64,000 nucleotides of DNA, from the NCBI GenBank assembly GCA_963422465.1, contig OY730169.1, positions 2,356,001-2,420,000 of the forward strand. The letters are read 5' to 3'. The first letter of the stretch is position 1, and every line of letters starts with the position of its first letter. Origin of the DNA: Lichina pygmaea. Taxonomy: Eukaryota > Ascomycota > Lichinomycetes > Lichinales > Lichinaceae. This document shows positions 51,896-60,681 of this stretch, in pieces. The notes beneath the pieces are model-generated. The model was not told the DNA's origin. It saw nothing but the letters and a program-made list of their open reading frames with translations, and did not search any database. The translations under genes and the position numbers were made by a program.

Positions 51896-54800
51896 TTACC
51901 CCCCTCCTTCACATGGCGAACTCCTGTGAGCCTCAGGCCGCTCGTGGGCGTAGTTCCGTGGCTGTGGTTTCCTTGGGTATTTCTCATGGAAGTTGTAGAT
52001 GGCGTCTTTGGCGTTGTCAAGATGCTCAATAGGCTCTTCAGTGGCATCTTCAATTGGCCATCCGGACCATTTGACCAGGTACTTGAACTTCTGTCGAGAC
52101 GTTGCTGGCTTGGAGTCAAGGATTTCTTCAACCTGGAACTCTTCATCTGTGTCTTGACCAATGACAGGGCCAGAGTGTTCATTTGATTGGCCAGGGATAG
52201 GATTAGCAGGTGTCAGACGTAGAAGGGAAACGTGAAAGACAGGGTGGATCTTGAGAGTGTGTGGAAGCTCCAGATGGCAGGCACGGCTTCCGACTGTCTT
52301 CAACACCTTGAATGGTCCAATCCACTTGTCGTCAAGCTTTTTGCATGGGCGGCGTGTCCTGATGTTCTTGGTATTCAGCCAAACAAGATCTCCAGTTTGA
52401 TAGGACAGTGACGGGACTTGATGCAAATTGGCGGCGTGAGCTTGAGCTTCCTGGGATAGTCGGAGTTCCGCTTGCAACTGTTCCAGAATCTGCGTCATTT
52501 CTCCAGAGATTTCCATAGCATCTTGGTTGCAGGCTTCACTCGTGGGTGTGATGCTGAGCCGTGGATGGAACCCTTTGTTGGCAAAGAACGGTGACATGCC
52601 AGAGGAATCAGACTGGGAGTTGTTCTGCGTGAACTCTGCCAGAGGAAGCCATTGGACCCAGTCATCTTGGAGATAGTTGACATAGGATCTCAGGTAGCGT
52701 TCAAGCTCCTGATTCTCTCGTTCTGTCTGGCCATCTGTCTCTGGGTGGTGTCCTGAGGATAGTCGTAGCATGACATCAAGATGGGCACAGAGTGCTTTCC
52801 AGAATGAGCTGACAAACTGACCTCCTCTGTCTGAGACAATGCTCCTGGGTAAGCCATGGGTACGGACAACAAACTGGATGAACATCCGGACAAGATGCGA
52901 GGTTGTCATCTCAGCACATGGCACAAAGTGGCGTTCTTTGGTGAGACAGTCAGTGATGACCCAGATGTGCTTGGCACCAGGGAAGCAGGTATCTCTTGAC
53001 TTGGGCAAGTCAGTAATGAAATCCATAGCCAGATCCTGCCAACGTTGCTGAGGCACGGGAAGAGACAGCAGCTCTCCTTGGCGATCACAGGCAGGCTTTG
53101 CTTGAGAGCAGACATGACAATTCCTGATGTACTGCCGTATGATGTTCACCATCTTTGGCCAATAGTACCAACAAGACAGAAGATTGTGGGTCTTGGCAAT
53201 CCCAGTGTGGCCAGCCATTGCTTGGTCATGGGCTTCTTGGAACAGGCGTAGGCGTAGCTCATCGTTCTCAGGGATCCAGAGTCGGTTCTTGTAGAAGAGA
53301 CAGTCATTTTCCAAGCTGCAGTCTGAGAGAGACACTTCTCGACTGTGCCTGACACTATCCCTTAGCATCTGTGACACTGTTGCCACTGGATCACCTTCAG
53401 CAAGGTTGTTATAGGCAGCTTGGATGATGTCTGAAAGAGGTGTAGCATCAGGTTCGGTGTCAACTGGTGCAGCTTCTGAACGTCTCAGGATCCGGATGGG
53501 CTTGACTTGAACCTCTGAATGTGCAAGATTCTTGGGCTTGAGGACGACTTGCTCCCTGAAGTCTTGACAGGGATCACTGTCTGACGGGAGGTCTTGGGAA
53601 CGTCGAGTGAGGGCGTCGGCCTTGCACTGACTGCCTGGACGGTAGCTGATCTTGAAATTGAAGCGTGACAAGAACTCACTCCAACAGGCTTGACGGCGGG
53701 AAAGGCGCTTTGACGACATGAAGTACTCCAAGTTCTTGTGATCAGAGATCACTTTGACAGGTTCTGGAGATCCTTCAAGCTCTGCTCGCCATTCTTCAAA
53801 GGCATGGACAATTGCCAGCAACTCTTTGTCGTAGATCTCGTAGTTGCATTCTGCCGGCAGGTGGCGGCGTGACAAGAAGGCAACAGGGCGTAGAACTGCT
53901 TCATGATCTGGCTGTGACAGGACAGCACCAGAGACGTAGTCAGAAGCGTCAGTCTCAACAACACACTCCTTCTCCGGATCAAAGTGCTGCAGGATGGGTG
54001 CAGTGCTGAACGCCTTCTTGATGCTTTCGAACGAGCGCTGCTCTGGGGTTTCCCACTTGAAGGCAACATTCTTCTTGGTCAGAGCTGTGAGCGGGGATGC
54101 AAGCTTGGCAAAGTCTTTGATGAACCGGCGGTAGAAGTTTGCAAAGGCAATGAAGCTCTGCACTTCCTTGAGACTGGCAGGAGGATTCCACTCCTTGATG
54201 GCGTCGGTCTTGGCTGGGTCCATGCTCACAGATCTGGGTCGGCCATCTTCAGTGGCAGACTGAATGATGAGGCCAAGGTACTTGACTTGATGCACTTCAA
54301 AGTCACACTTGGAGATGTCAACTTGCAGGCTTGCGTCTCGTAGTCGACTGAGAACAAGCTTGACGTGCTTCCGGTGTTCCTTGAGTGTCTGACTGTAGAC
54401 AAGGATGTCATCCACATAGGCAGTGCCAAAGATGTCAAGGATGTCAGGTCCCAAAACATCATTGATGTAGTTCTGGAACGTGCTTGGAGCATTGGCAAGA
54501 CCAAAGGGCATGACAAGGTATTCGTAGAGGCCTGAGCGTGTGCGGAACACAGTCTTCCATTCTTCACCTTCCTTCATCCGGATACGGTTGAAGGCACCAA
54601 CAATGTCAAGCTTGGTGTACCACACAGCTTTGCAAAGCTGGTCCAACATCTCCCGGATCAGTGGTAGGGGGTAACAGTTCTTGATGGTGATGGCGTTGAG
54701 TGCTCTGTAGTCTACACAGAAACGTAATCCACCTCCTGGCTTCTTGACAAAGAGGACTGGTGCAGCAGCAGGTGATGAAGATGCTCGAATGAAGCCCTTG

Positions 54801-55585
54801 TTCAGGTTCTCTGTCAGGTACTTCTTGAGAACTTCAAGTTCTTCTCTGCTCATGCCGTACAGAGGTCCAGAGGGTGCCTGGGTTCCTGGTTCCATCTTGA
54901 TCTCGTGGTCAACTCCTGGGCGTAGAGGAGGAAGCTTGTCAGCGTCATCCTTGCTGAAGACGTCCAGGAACTCGTGGTACTGAGCAGGGAGAAGTGTGGC
55001 AGGATCCACGCGCTTCTTTGGCTTCAACGCCTGCTCAATGTCTCTCAGAGAAACACTGAACACCTGGTGATCTGGCTTGGCAGCAAGGAGAGAAAATGCG
55101 GCAGCATTGATAGGGATTGGCGTGGCAGAAAGGGGCTTGGGATCCTGAGGCTTTCCAGCAGACGTCTTGGCTTCAAGATCCAAAGAGATTGGATAGCCAT
55201 TGTTTGACTTGAGGCATGCGGATCGGCAGTGATCTGACTTGAACATGATTGAGGTGTTTGTCCAATCAATGTGTGGCCCGTGCTTCTGGAGCCATGGCAT
55301 CCCCAGAATCACATCATAGTGAAGACCAGGAGACACAAAGAGAGAGACTTCCTCCTGGTGCACGCCATGTGCCGTGGTCATGATTGTCTTGGCGAGATGC
55401 GTGGTTTGTGACGTCTTGCCATCGAACGATCGCAATGTGCGTGGGTAGGGGAGAGGTTCTTGGTGAAGAGATTGCGCAAAGGAAGCACCAATGCAGCCAA
55501 ATGCTGAACAGCCAGAGTCAATAAGAGCATTGCACTTGAATTTCCCATCTAGGATACAAGGAAGAAACAAGCACTTGCTGTCCAA
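51896..55585 (-). CDS. Pol polyprotein of element C: protease, RT, RNase H, integrase, chromodomain
   Basis: 1229 residues counted from the first Met. Aspartic protease ALIDSGCSAFG (Asp23) and ILGMPWL (93-99); RT with FCVDYRALN (289-297) and YVDD (390-393); RNase H VVETDASDYVSGAVL (~542-556); integrase zinc region with CHVC (823-826) and catalytic Asp855, Asp919 and Glu955 with the D-35-E spacing; C-terminal chromodomain EEILDSK...KYLVKWSGW. The usual TWEP of the chromodomain reads TEEP. The frame stays open upstream of the Met into the end of gag (about 55,680), so it is probably made as a Gag-Pol fusion by -1 frameshifting. It stops right at the 3' LTR. Makes the element's cDNA and inserts it. 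Confidence 0.93.
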   Translation of the reverse strand: MDSKCLFLPCILDGKFKCNALIDSGCSAFGCIGASFAQSLHQEPLPYPRTLRSFDGKTSQTTHLAKTIMTTAHGVHQEEVSLFVSPGLHYDVILGMPWLQKHGPHIDWTNTSIMFKSDHCRSACLKSNNGYPISLDLEAKTSAGKPQDPKPLSATPIPINAAAFSLLAAKPDHQVFSVSLRDIEQALKPKKRVDPATLLPAQYHEFLDVFSKDDADKLPPLRPGVDHEIKMEPGTQAPSGPLYGMSREELEVLKKYLTENLNKGFIRASSSPAAAPVLFVKKPGGGLRFCVDYRALNAITIKNCYPLPLIREMLDQLCKAVWYTKLDIVGAFNRIRMKEGEEWKTVFRTRSGLYEYLVMPFGLANAPSTFQNYINDVLGPDILDIFGTAYVDDILVYSQTLKEHRKHVKLVLSRLRDASLQVDISKCDFEVHQVKYLGLIIQSATEDGRPRSVSMDPAKTDAIKEWNPPASLKEVQSFIAFANFYRRFIKDFAKLASPLTALTKKNVAFKWETPEQRSFESIKKAFSTAPILQHFDPEKECVVETDASDYVSGAVLSQPDHEAVLRPVAFLSRRHLPAECNYEIYDKELLAIVHAFEEWRAELEGSPEPVKVISDHKNLEYFMSSKRLSRRQACWSEFLSRFNFKISYRPGSQCKADALTRRSQDLPSDSDPCQDFREQVVLKPKNLAHSEVQVKPIRILRRSEAAPVDTEPDATPLSDIIQAAYNNLAEGDPVATVSQMLRDSVRHSREVSLSDCSLENDCLFYKNRLWIPENDELRLRLFQEAHDQAMAGHTGIAKTHNLLSCWYYWPKMVNIIRQYIRNCHVCSQAKPACDRQGELLSLPVPQQRWQDLAMDFITDLPKSRDTCFPGAKHIWVITDCLTKERHFVPCAEMTTSHLVRMFIQFVVRTHGLPRSIVSDRGGQFVSSFWKALCAHLDVMLRLSSGHHPETDGQTERENQELERYLRSYVNYLQDDWVQWLPLAEFTQNNSQSDSSGMSPFFANKGFHPRLSITPTSEACNQDAMEISGEMTQILEQLQAELRLSQEAQAHAANLHQVPSLSYQTGDLVWLNTKNIRTRRPCKKLDDKWIGPFKVLKTVGSRACHLELPHTLKIHPVFHVSLLRLTPANPIPGQSNEHSGPVIGQDTDEEFQVEEILDSKPATSRQKFKYLVKWSGWPIEDATEEPIEHLDNAKDAIYNFHEKYPRKPQPRNYAHERPEAHRSSPCEGGG

Positions 55586-55656
55586 TCGCTGGTCTGGAGA
55601 CAGATAGCCAACATGGAGATCCTTTTCATGTCCTTGGGCGCGACGATGACCAAGGA

Positions 55657-56613
55657 CTACTCGTTTTCCGACTCTGGAGTAGTCTCAACAGTGGCAGACT
55701 TGGTGGTGGTTGTGGTGGTGGCAACAACAGGTATGCTTTTCACTGGACAGAAGGTTGAGACGTGACCCTGGTTCCCACAGTAGAAGCAGAGGCCTTTGCT
55801 TCGGCGACGTTCTCGCTCTTCTGGCGTCAGCTTAGAGTGGCTGAGATCCATGGTAGGACTTGGTGGCTGTGGCGTGAAGGCTGGCTTGATGAACCCTGGA
55901 CGCAGAACTGAAGCTCCTGACCGTGGAACTGAGGCTTGGGTGGGAGGTGTTTGACGTGGACGGCGAGAGTTGGCAGAAGTGGCACGCAACTGGTTGTCCT
56001 GCAGCTGGCATTCCTCAACAAGCTTCTGATAGCTGATGTCCTTGAGGTTGATGCTGACGAGCTGCTTGGCAAGCTCTTCAGAGACAGCGCATCGAAGATG
56101 GCACTTCAAGGCCTTGTTGTTGAAGCCTGTGCGTGGAGCATACTGATTGAACTCTGTGAAGAACTCAGCAAAGGAACAGTTGGCCTGACACAAGGTGATG
56201 AGCTTCCTCTGAGCTAGGAACTCTGGGTCTGGGTCGGAGAAGGCGTTCCGGAGATCTTGGACAATGTCGTGCCAGTCAATGTACTGGCCAGCCGTGATCT
56301 TAGCTGAGATGTAGGACTGCGCAGTGCCAGTCGTGCGTGAAAAGACGTACGCAATCCACGATGTTTCCGTGGGGTACCGGTCAGCGTTGAGCGTCATCTT
56401 GAGTGACAGTGACGTGATGAAGCTCTCAAGCTTCTCATGCGTGATTTCTGTGTTTCCGCCATCGCCACTGAAGATCTCTGGGTCGGCAGTGCGTTCGGAC
56501 TTGGACTTGGGAGTGGTGTTGGTAGCTTGGATTCGCATGAACTCTGCAAACATGTTGCGAAGGAACTCGTCATTTCCAGCAACTGGCATGGCTTGGTCTG
56601 GTTGTTGAGACAT
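55657..56613 (-). CDS. Gag of element C
   Basis: 318 residues, start MSQQPDQAMPVAGNDEF, 58 bp inside the 5' LTR. Gypsy capsid-like helical region (TSLSLKMTLNADRYPTETSW; SYISAKITAGQYIDWHD; FAEFFTEFNQYAPRTGF), basic Pro-rich linker, and one CCHC zinc knuckle, CFYCGNQGHVSTFC, near residue 280. Forms the virus-like particle that packages element RNA. Ends in a TAG overlapped by the -1 frame of pol. Confidence 0.92.
   Translation of the reverse strand: MSQQPDQAMPVAGNDEFLRNMFAEFMRIQATNTTPKSKSERTADPEIFSGDGGNTEITHEKLESFITSLSLKMTLNADRYPTETSWIAYVFSRTTGTAQSYISAKITAGQYIDWHDIVQDLRNAFSDPDPEFLAQRKLITLCQANCSFAEFFTEFNQYAPRTGFNNKALKCHLRCAVSEELAKQLVSINLKDISYQKLVEECQLQDNQLRATSANSRRPRQTPPTQASVPRSGASVLRPGFIKPAFTPQPPSPTMDLSHSKLTPEERERRRSKGLCFYCGNQGHVSTFCPVKSIPVVATTTTTTKSATVETTPESENE
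55663..55669 (-). promoter_or_regulatory. candidate -1 frameshift site at the gag/pol junction of element C
   Basis: GGAAAAC on the coding strand lies two codons before the gag TAG. In the -1 frame the same bases lead without a stop into pol (GKRVVLGHRRAQG). The heptamer is not a textbook X-XXY-YYZ site, so the exact slip point is uncertain. Confidence 0.4.
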
Positions 56614-56671
56614 GACAAGGACGTGAACGTGGCTTGGTGAAGTGTGTTATGGTTGGGTAGGTCTTTCGTAG

Positions 56672-56945
56672 TGTGACGAGGCAATGGCAGAGCAGAACTC
56701 GAGCCTAACTGATTTGGTAACCTTGACCTGACTTGGCTTGAGACTTGAGACTTGGATTGATGTACAAGACGAAAGACGAGGAAGGAAGAAAAAGAGAAAG
56801 GAAGAGAAGAAGCTGGGGGAGCAGGAGAAGTTCTTATAGGCAGGGGATCAGGCAACGGCGGAGCAAACAGGCAACAGTGCAGATGGAACTTCCCGGCAAG
56901 GTGCGTGACTTGTGCCAGATATGCAACTGGGCCAGAACCGTGACA
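56672..56945 (-). repeat. 5' LTR of element C
   Basis: Same sequence as the 3' copy apart from one transition seen. Followed outside by the ACCAG duplication. The element's transcription start must lie in here. Confidence 0.93.
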
Positions 56946-56950
56946 ACCAG

Positions 56951-58051
56951 GTTGAAAGCGCCTCGGATGTCGAACTTGGTAAACCACTTGGCTCCTTGGA
57001 TTCAGTCCTGGATTTCCGATATTAACGGTAGCGGGTAGCGATTCTTAATCGTGATCGCATTAAGCTGCCGGTAGTCGACACACAGTCGTAATTTGCCGTC
57101 TTTCTTTGGCACAAACAATATCGGGTATCCAGCCGATGATGTTGAAGGTCTTATGAACTCTTTCGCTAGGTTCTCGTCCAGGTAATCTCTCAAGGCCTCA
57201 AGCTCCTTTGCTGATAGGGCGTAAATAGGGCCATGTGTGGGTTTCTTTCTGTCTTCCAGCGGAATTTCGTGATCCCACTCTTGGTGTTCTGGTAGCGTCG
57301 CGACCGCTTCCTCACCAAACATCTCCTGGTAGTCTTTATACTCACTTGGCAGCTGCGGTGCCTGAGTCTCGCCCACGGCGTCATGCGTGGTGCAAAGTTG
57401 ATGGTTTCGGGGCTTCATCCAAGCCACATAGGCTCGCCCTCACCGGTGGTGCTTCTTCCACCCTGCATATGAGATCTCTTTGATTCTCACTTTCTCTGGC
57501 TCTGCTCGAGTTGCCAGACTCTCCTTCAGAAAGACTAGGTGCCTTCTTTTCCAGTCGATCCTTGGGTTTTGACTTTCCAACCACGGAAGACCCAATATAA
57601 CTTCATGTGGTATCTGGACCAAGTCGAATTCTTCTGATCCAATTGTTGTACTGTCGACACACAGTCGTAGGTTCTTGGTCTCCTTCGTCACTCGTCCTTG
57701 GTCGTTGGAGAGTGGTGTCCTGTCCACTACTGTTAGCTGGTATGGATTCCTCTTTTCCTGAGTCGGGATCTTGTGCTTCCTGGCAAAACTTTCTGACATG
57801 AAGTTGCCAGTAGCTCCAGAGTCAATCATGGCGTTTGTCAGATGCCTGTTGACTCTCATCTTGATGCGAAAATGTGGACTGCAGGCTGTTGCGTCGAGGC
57901 TCTGCTCGACCCCTTCTCTCCGGAGTGTTGTCTTGCCTGCTCTTCCGACTCCGGATTTGAAGAGCACTGCTAGTTTTTTGAACAACCAAGGCCCTGAGCC
58001 TGGCGTTCTGCCGCGTGTCTTTCGCATTTTTCGGTGAAGCATAGCTCCCAT
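56951..58051 (-). pseudogene. pol of B2, 5' part: protease and RT start
   Basis: Starts MGAMLHRKMRKTRGRTPGSG at 58051. Protease MIDSGATGNFMSESFA intact (the B1 copy has Asn here), VILGLPWLESQNPRIDW, then RT entry [17 protein letters not shown]. Stops at about 57,437 and 57,003, both reading TGA, the first where the flanks suggest Arg. Continues, after removal of element C, at 51621. Confidence 0.88.
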
Positions 58052-59514
58052 GCGTCTTCTCCGCAGTCATCGTGTTCTTTCCCTTGCTGGCTTAGCTGGT
58101 GCTTGATGCTCCAGGCTTTCTTGTGGTATTCTGGGCCAGGGAAGTAGTGCCTTCTCCTTTTCTCTAGGAGATGTTCCTTGCAGTGGTGGTCCTCGCATCC
58201 TTTCCAATAAGGACGTCTGCAGGCTGGTGTCGTAGCCTGGTGATAGTCCACTTGTGCTGCGATGTCTCGGGGCTGTGAGATGCTGATGGTGTCGTCCACC
58301 CATCGCGTCACTCTTGCTTCGCCGTCCTCCGACAAGGTCGCATCCTGTCGTCGGAGTAGTGGTGTCTCGGGAACTGGTGGCATGCCGGTTATGTCAATCT
58401 TGTAGTCTGTTGTGTTGAATTTGGAGATCAGGTCATCCTCCCAATGAACCTTATCAATCTGGTCTTGGATTGCGTGCAGGTCCTCCAGTGACCTCTGCAG
58501 ATCGTTCTCCAGTCTTTCGATGTGCTGTCTGAGATTGTCCTCCTGTCCGAGGAGTGTTGCTTCTGACTGGTTCATGGGTAGCGTGCCTCTGGGAGCCCTC
58601 GGTGGCTCCTGAATGCCCTTGCCTTTCCAGGCACCGGTGGCATTCAACTGCTTACCCTTGCCTTCTTTCTTCTTCTTGCTTTGGCAGTTGGCTGCGAGGT
58701 GTCCTACCTTCTGGCAATTGTAACACTTCCGTGTTTCTTTCTTCTTTGTTGCCTGTGGTGTTGTTGCATCAATCTCCATGGGTGTCAAGCCGTACTTGTC
58801 TTGTGCTGGCGCTGTCTTTTTGCCCCATGGCCTTGCATGCTTGCCTCGCTTCTCGAGTTCTTGTTCGAACTGTCGGTCGTTGATGTGTACCGCTGTGTCG
58901 ATCATATCCTCGAGGTCGGTGGGTCGGTCTCCTCATGCGATGTCATCCTTGACTCGTTCCTTGAGAGCTTGGTAGAATAGTGCCGTCAAGGCACTGTCTC
59001 CCCATTGCGTCCTCACTGACAACTGTTGGAACTTCGCCGTGAAGTCTGATGCTGACCCTGTCTGCCGTAGTGCTTGGAGCTTTTGTTCCGCATCTCGTTC
59101 TTCATCAATGACTCCGAAGGTCTTCTTCATCTGGGTCTTGAAGGTAGAGAATCTCCCAATAATCTGCCGTGTCATGGTCTCCATGCTAGAGGGATCTTCC
59201 TTGTTGTCAAGGAAGTCTCGTAGGTAGACATTGAACCAGGCAAATGTCGGTCCGTCCAGGTAGGAAGCTGTGAACAGCACCTTCTCCTGTTCCGTAGGGA
59301 ATTGTGCGGTGTTGAATCCGTAGTAAAGCTCAAGCTGAGAGAAGAATAATTCCAATCCCCCTCGTGATCCATCGTACCTCTTCAGCGTACCTACCTTCAA
59401 CGGCTTTGGAGGTAAGGTGAGGGTGGTAGGGACAGGTGGTTCCTGGGCTTGCGCCTGAGGCGCAGCCCGAACTTGGCCTGCCTGCGAAGGGGTAGGGCTG
59501 TGTGGATCTGCCAT
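57970..59514 (-). pseudogene. gag of B2, one nonsense codon
   Basis: Start MADPHSPTPSQAGQVRAAPQ at 59514, 38 bp inside the LTR. Capsid region LELFFSQLELYYGFNTAQFP, CCHC knuckle CYNCQKVGHLAANC, and a second module WKGCEDHHCKEHLLEKRRRH plus a later Cys/His group (DDCGEDAWELCFTEKCERH). A single TGA at 58933-58935 (IA*GDRPTD) breaks it; CGA would restore Arg. It overlaps pol by 82 nt in another frame. Confidence 0.88.
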
Positions 59515-59552
59515 CGTATTGAGCCGGTGTCCTATGTGTTAGAGGCTGAAAC

Positions 59553-59992
59553 TGTTAAAGGCCAGTCCACGTTCACACAGAATGTGGGTGGTCCTGTCTT
59601 CGACTGAGGAGGGCAGGGACTCAATAGATGAATAGCAAGTGGGGTAACTCTCTTGCTATTGTCGCTCGTAATGTGCGTTCAGCCTGGAGAGCTAATCCCT
59701 CCGGGCTCTTTGGGGGTCTTTATACAGATGCCCCAAGGGGGGGGGGTCTCCTCGAGGGGTATCATCCTTTTGCGTGGACGAGCTCCTCGCTTAGCTCCTG
59801 CTCGTCCACCGGACGAGCTCCTCGCTTAGCTCCTGCTCGTCCACCGGACGAGCTCCTCGCTTAGCTCCTGCTTGTCCACCGGACAAGCTCCTCGCTTAGC
59901 TCTTGCTCGTCCACCGGATCGGTCGGATGTTGTTCCGCATGACTAACACCTCTCCCTCGCTTACCTGGGCTGTTCCGGCCTAGGCCTTAACA
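59553..59992 (-). repeat. 5' LTR of B2 (right copy)
   Basis: Same length (440 bp) and near-identical to the left copy, including the four 35-bp tandem units. The sense TATA-like box (TGTATAAAGACCCC on the minus strand) lies at about 59,715-59,728. Followed by TCATG. Confidence 0.92.
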
Positions 59993-59997
59993 TCATG

Positions 59998-60196
59998 CAC
60001 GCTGCGGTGAGCTGGGTGAGCTCTGCTCACTTTGCTCACTTGTTTGTGCATATGCATGCTGCGGCGAGCACCCCCTGGTTTGTCTCACCGGTCACGTGAC
60101 CGGTTCCCGTGTCACGCTGTCTGGTACTTCTGTCCAGTATCCTGTCTGCTACTTTCTGTGAGTATATAAGAACTGTGTTCCTCCTGGGTTGTAACA
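59998..60196 (-). repeat. A2 LTR, right part (U3 start side)
   Basis: Continues the A2 LTR after B2, ending GGGTTGTAACA at 60196. Carries more of the GAGCTCTGCTCACTTTGC units and, reading plus strand, TATATAAG at 60163-60170, pointing to the antisense ORF at 60240. Confidence 0.85.
60163..60170 (+). promoter_or_regulatory. antisense TATA-like box in the A2 LTR
   Basis: TATATAAG lies 33 bp from the LTR end and about 70 bp before the ATG at 60240. A1's LTR has TATAAATAA at the matching place (38037-38045 on its minus strand) although the surrounding U3 differs, which suggests it is kept. Confidence 0.5.
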
Positions 60197-60239
60197 CTAT
60201 TCTCCTCTCCATCTTTCATCATCTTGATGAAATCTGGTC

Positions 60240-60644
60240 ATGCCTCCAAAGTCACGTGCGACTGTTAGCCGAACTCAGCTGGCTGCTCAAATCCACGATC
60301 AGGGTTTTGTTTTGTGTATGCCCTGCGACTTTTGTGTTCTCCGTGGTCGTCCGTGCTTCCAGATGCCAGGAGAAGACAATAAGTTGAAATGTGCTGTGTG
60401 CACTTGGCGTGGAAGGTCTTGTGTCTCTGTGTCCTGGGAATCTTTGAACATGTCCCGGGACAACCTCCGTGAGGATGTTGCCACTGACAAGGCAACACGC
60501 GATGCACTCTTTGAACAACTTGCCACAGTGCAGGCTTGTCTGTCTCAGAAGCGAAAGGTGTTAGAGAGCGCTGAGGTCTGTGCGAGGCAGAAGCTTCAGT
60601 GCTTGGTGAAAGAGATGGAGTTGGATGGCGAGGATTTGACTTGA
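60240..60644 (+). CDS. antisense Zn(II)2Cys6-like protein of gypsy family A
   Basis: A 134-residue plus-strand frame within minus-strand element A2, starting 44 bp after the LTR and ending 37 bp short of the convergent pol stop. CDFCVLRGRPCF...KCAVCTWRGRSC has the spacing CX2CX6CX11CX2CX6C, an exact fit to the Gal4-type binuclear zinc cluster, with basic residues in both loops. The rest is helical and charged (SRDNLREDVATDKATRDALF; QLATVQACLSQKRKVLE), probably a coiled coil for dimerising. It shares order and the word CLSQK with the family B ORF at 48702, so the two are probably related. Intact although A2 pol has stops. Likely nuclear; target unknown. Confidence 0.7.
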   Translation: MPPKSRATVSRTQLAAQIHDQGFVLCMPCDFCVLRGRPCFQMPGEDNKLKCAVCTWRGRSCVSVSWESLNMSRDNLREDVATDKATRDALFEQLATVQACLSQKRKVLESAEVCARQKLQCLVKEMELDGEDLT

Positions 60645-60681
60645 TCAGTCATTGATGTGTCCCTTCTGCAGGCCAAGCTGT

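Larger units (their letters stand above)
51622..56945 (-). mobile_element. Ty3/gypsy element C (minus), apparently intact and young
   Basis: 5,324 bp with two 274-bp LTRs (51622-51895 and 56672-56945) that differ, as far as I can see by eye, at one position (AAGG versus GAGG near the TGTGAC end), and the target duplication ACCAG (51617-51621 and 56946-56950). Gag and pol are both open without stops. A purine tract (GAAGGAGGGGGG) abuts the 3' LTR. No antisense Cys-rich ORF is present because pol ends at the LTR. Inserted in the RT of B2. Confidence 0.95.
48201..59992 (-). mobile_element. Ty3/gypsy element B2 (minus), containing nested element C
   Basis: Bounded by 440-bp LTRs (48201-48640 and 59553-59992) and TSD TCATG (48196-48200 and 59993-59997). 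Without C (51622-56945 plus one ACCAG) it is about 6.46 kb, matching B1. Gag and pol each have only a few nonsense codons, mostly CGA to TGA, and the antisense Zn2Cys6-like ORF is fully open. Inserted into the LTR of A2. Confidence 0.93.

Noticed and set aside
55936-56608. Plus-strand frames opposite gag of element C, tested as an antisense zinc-cluster ORF
   Set aside because: No Cys spacing or coiled coil, and not between pol and the LTR; element C lacks the module.
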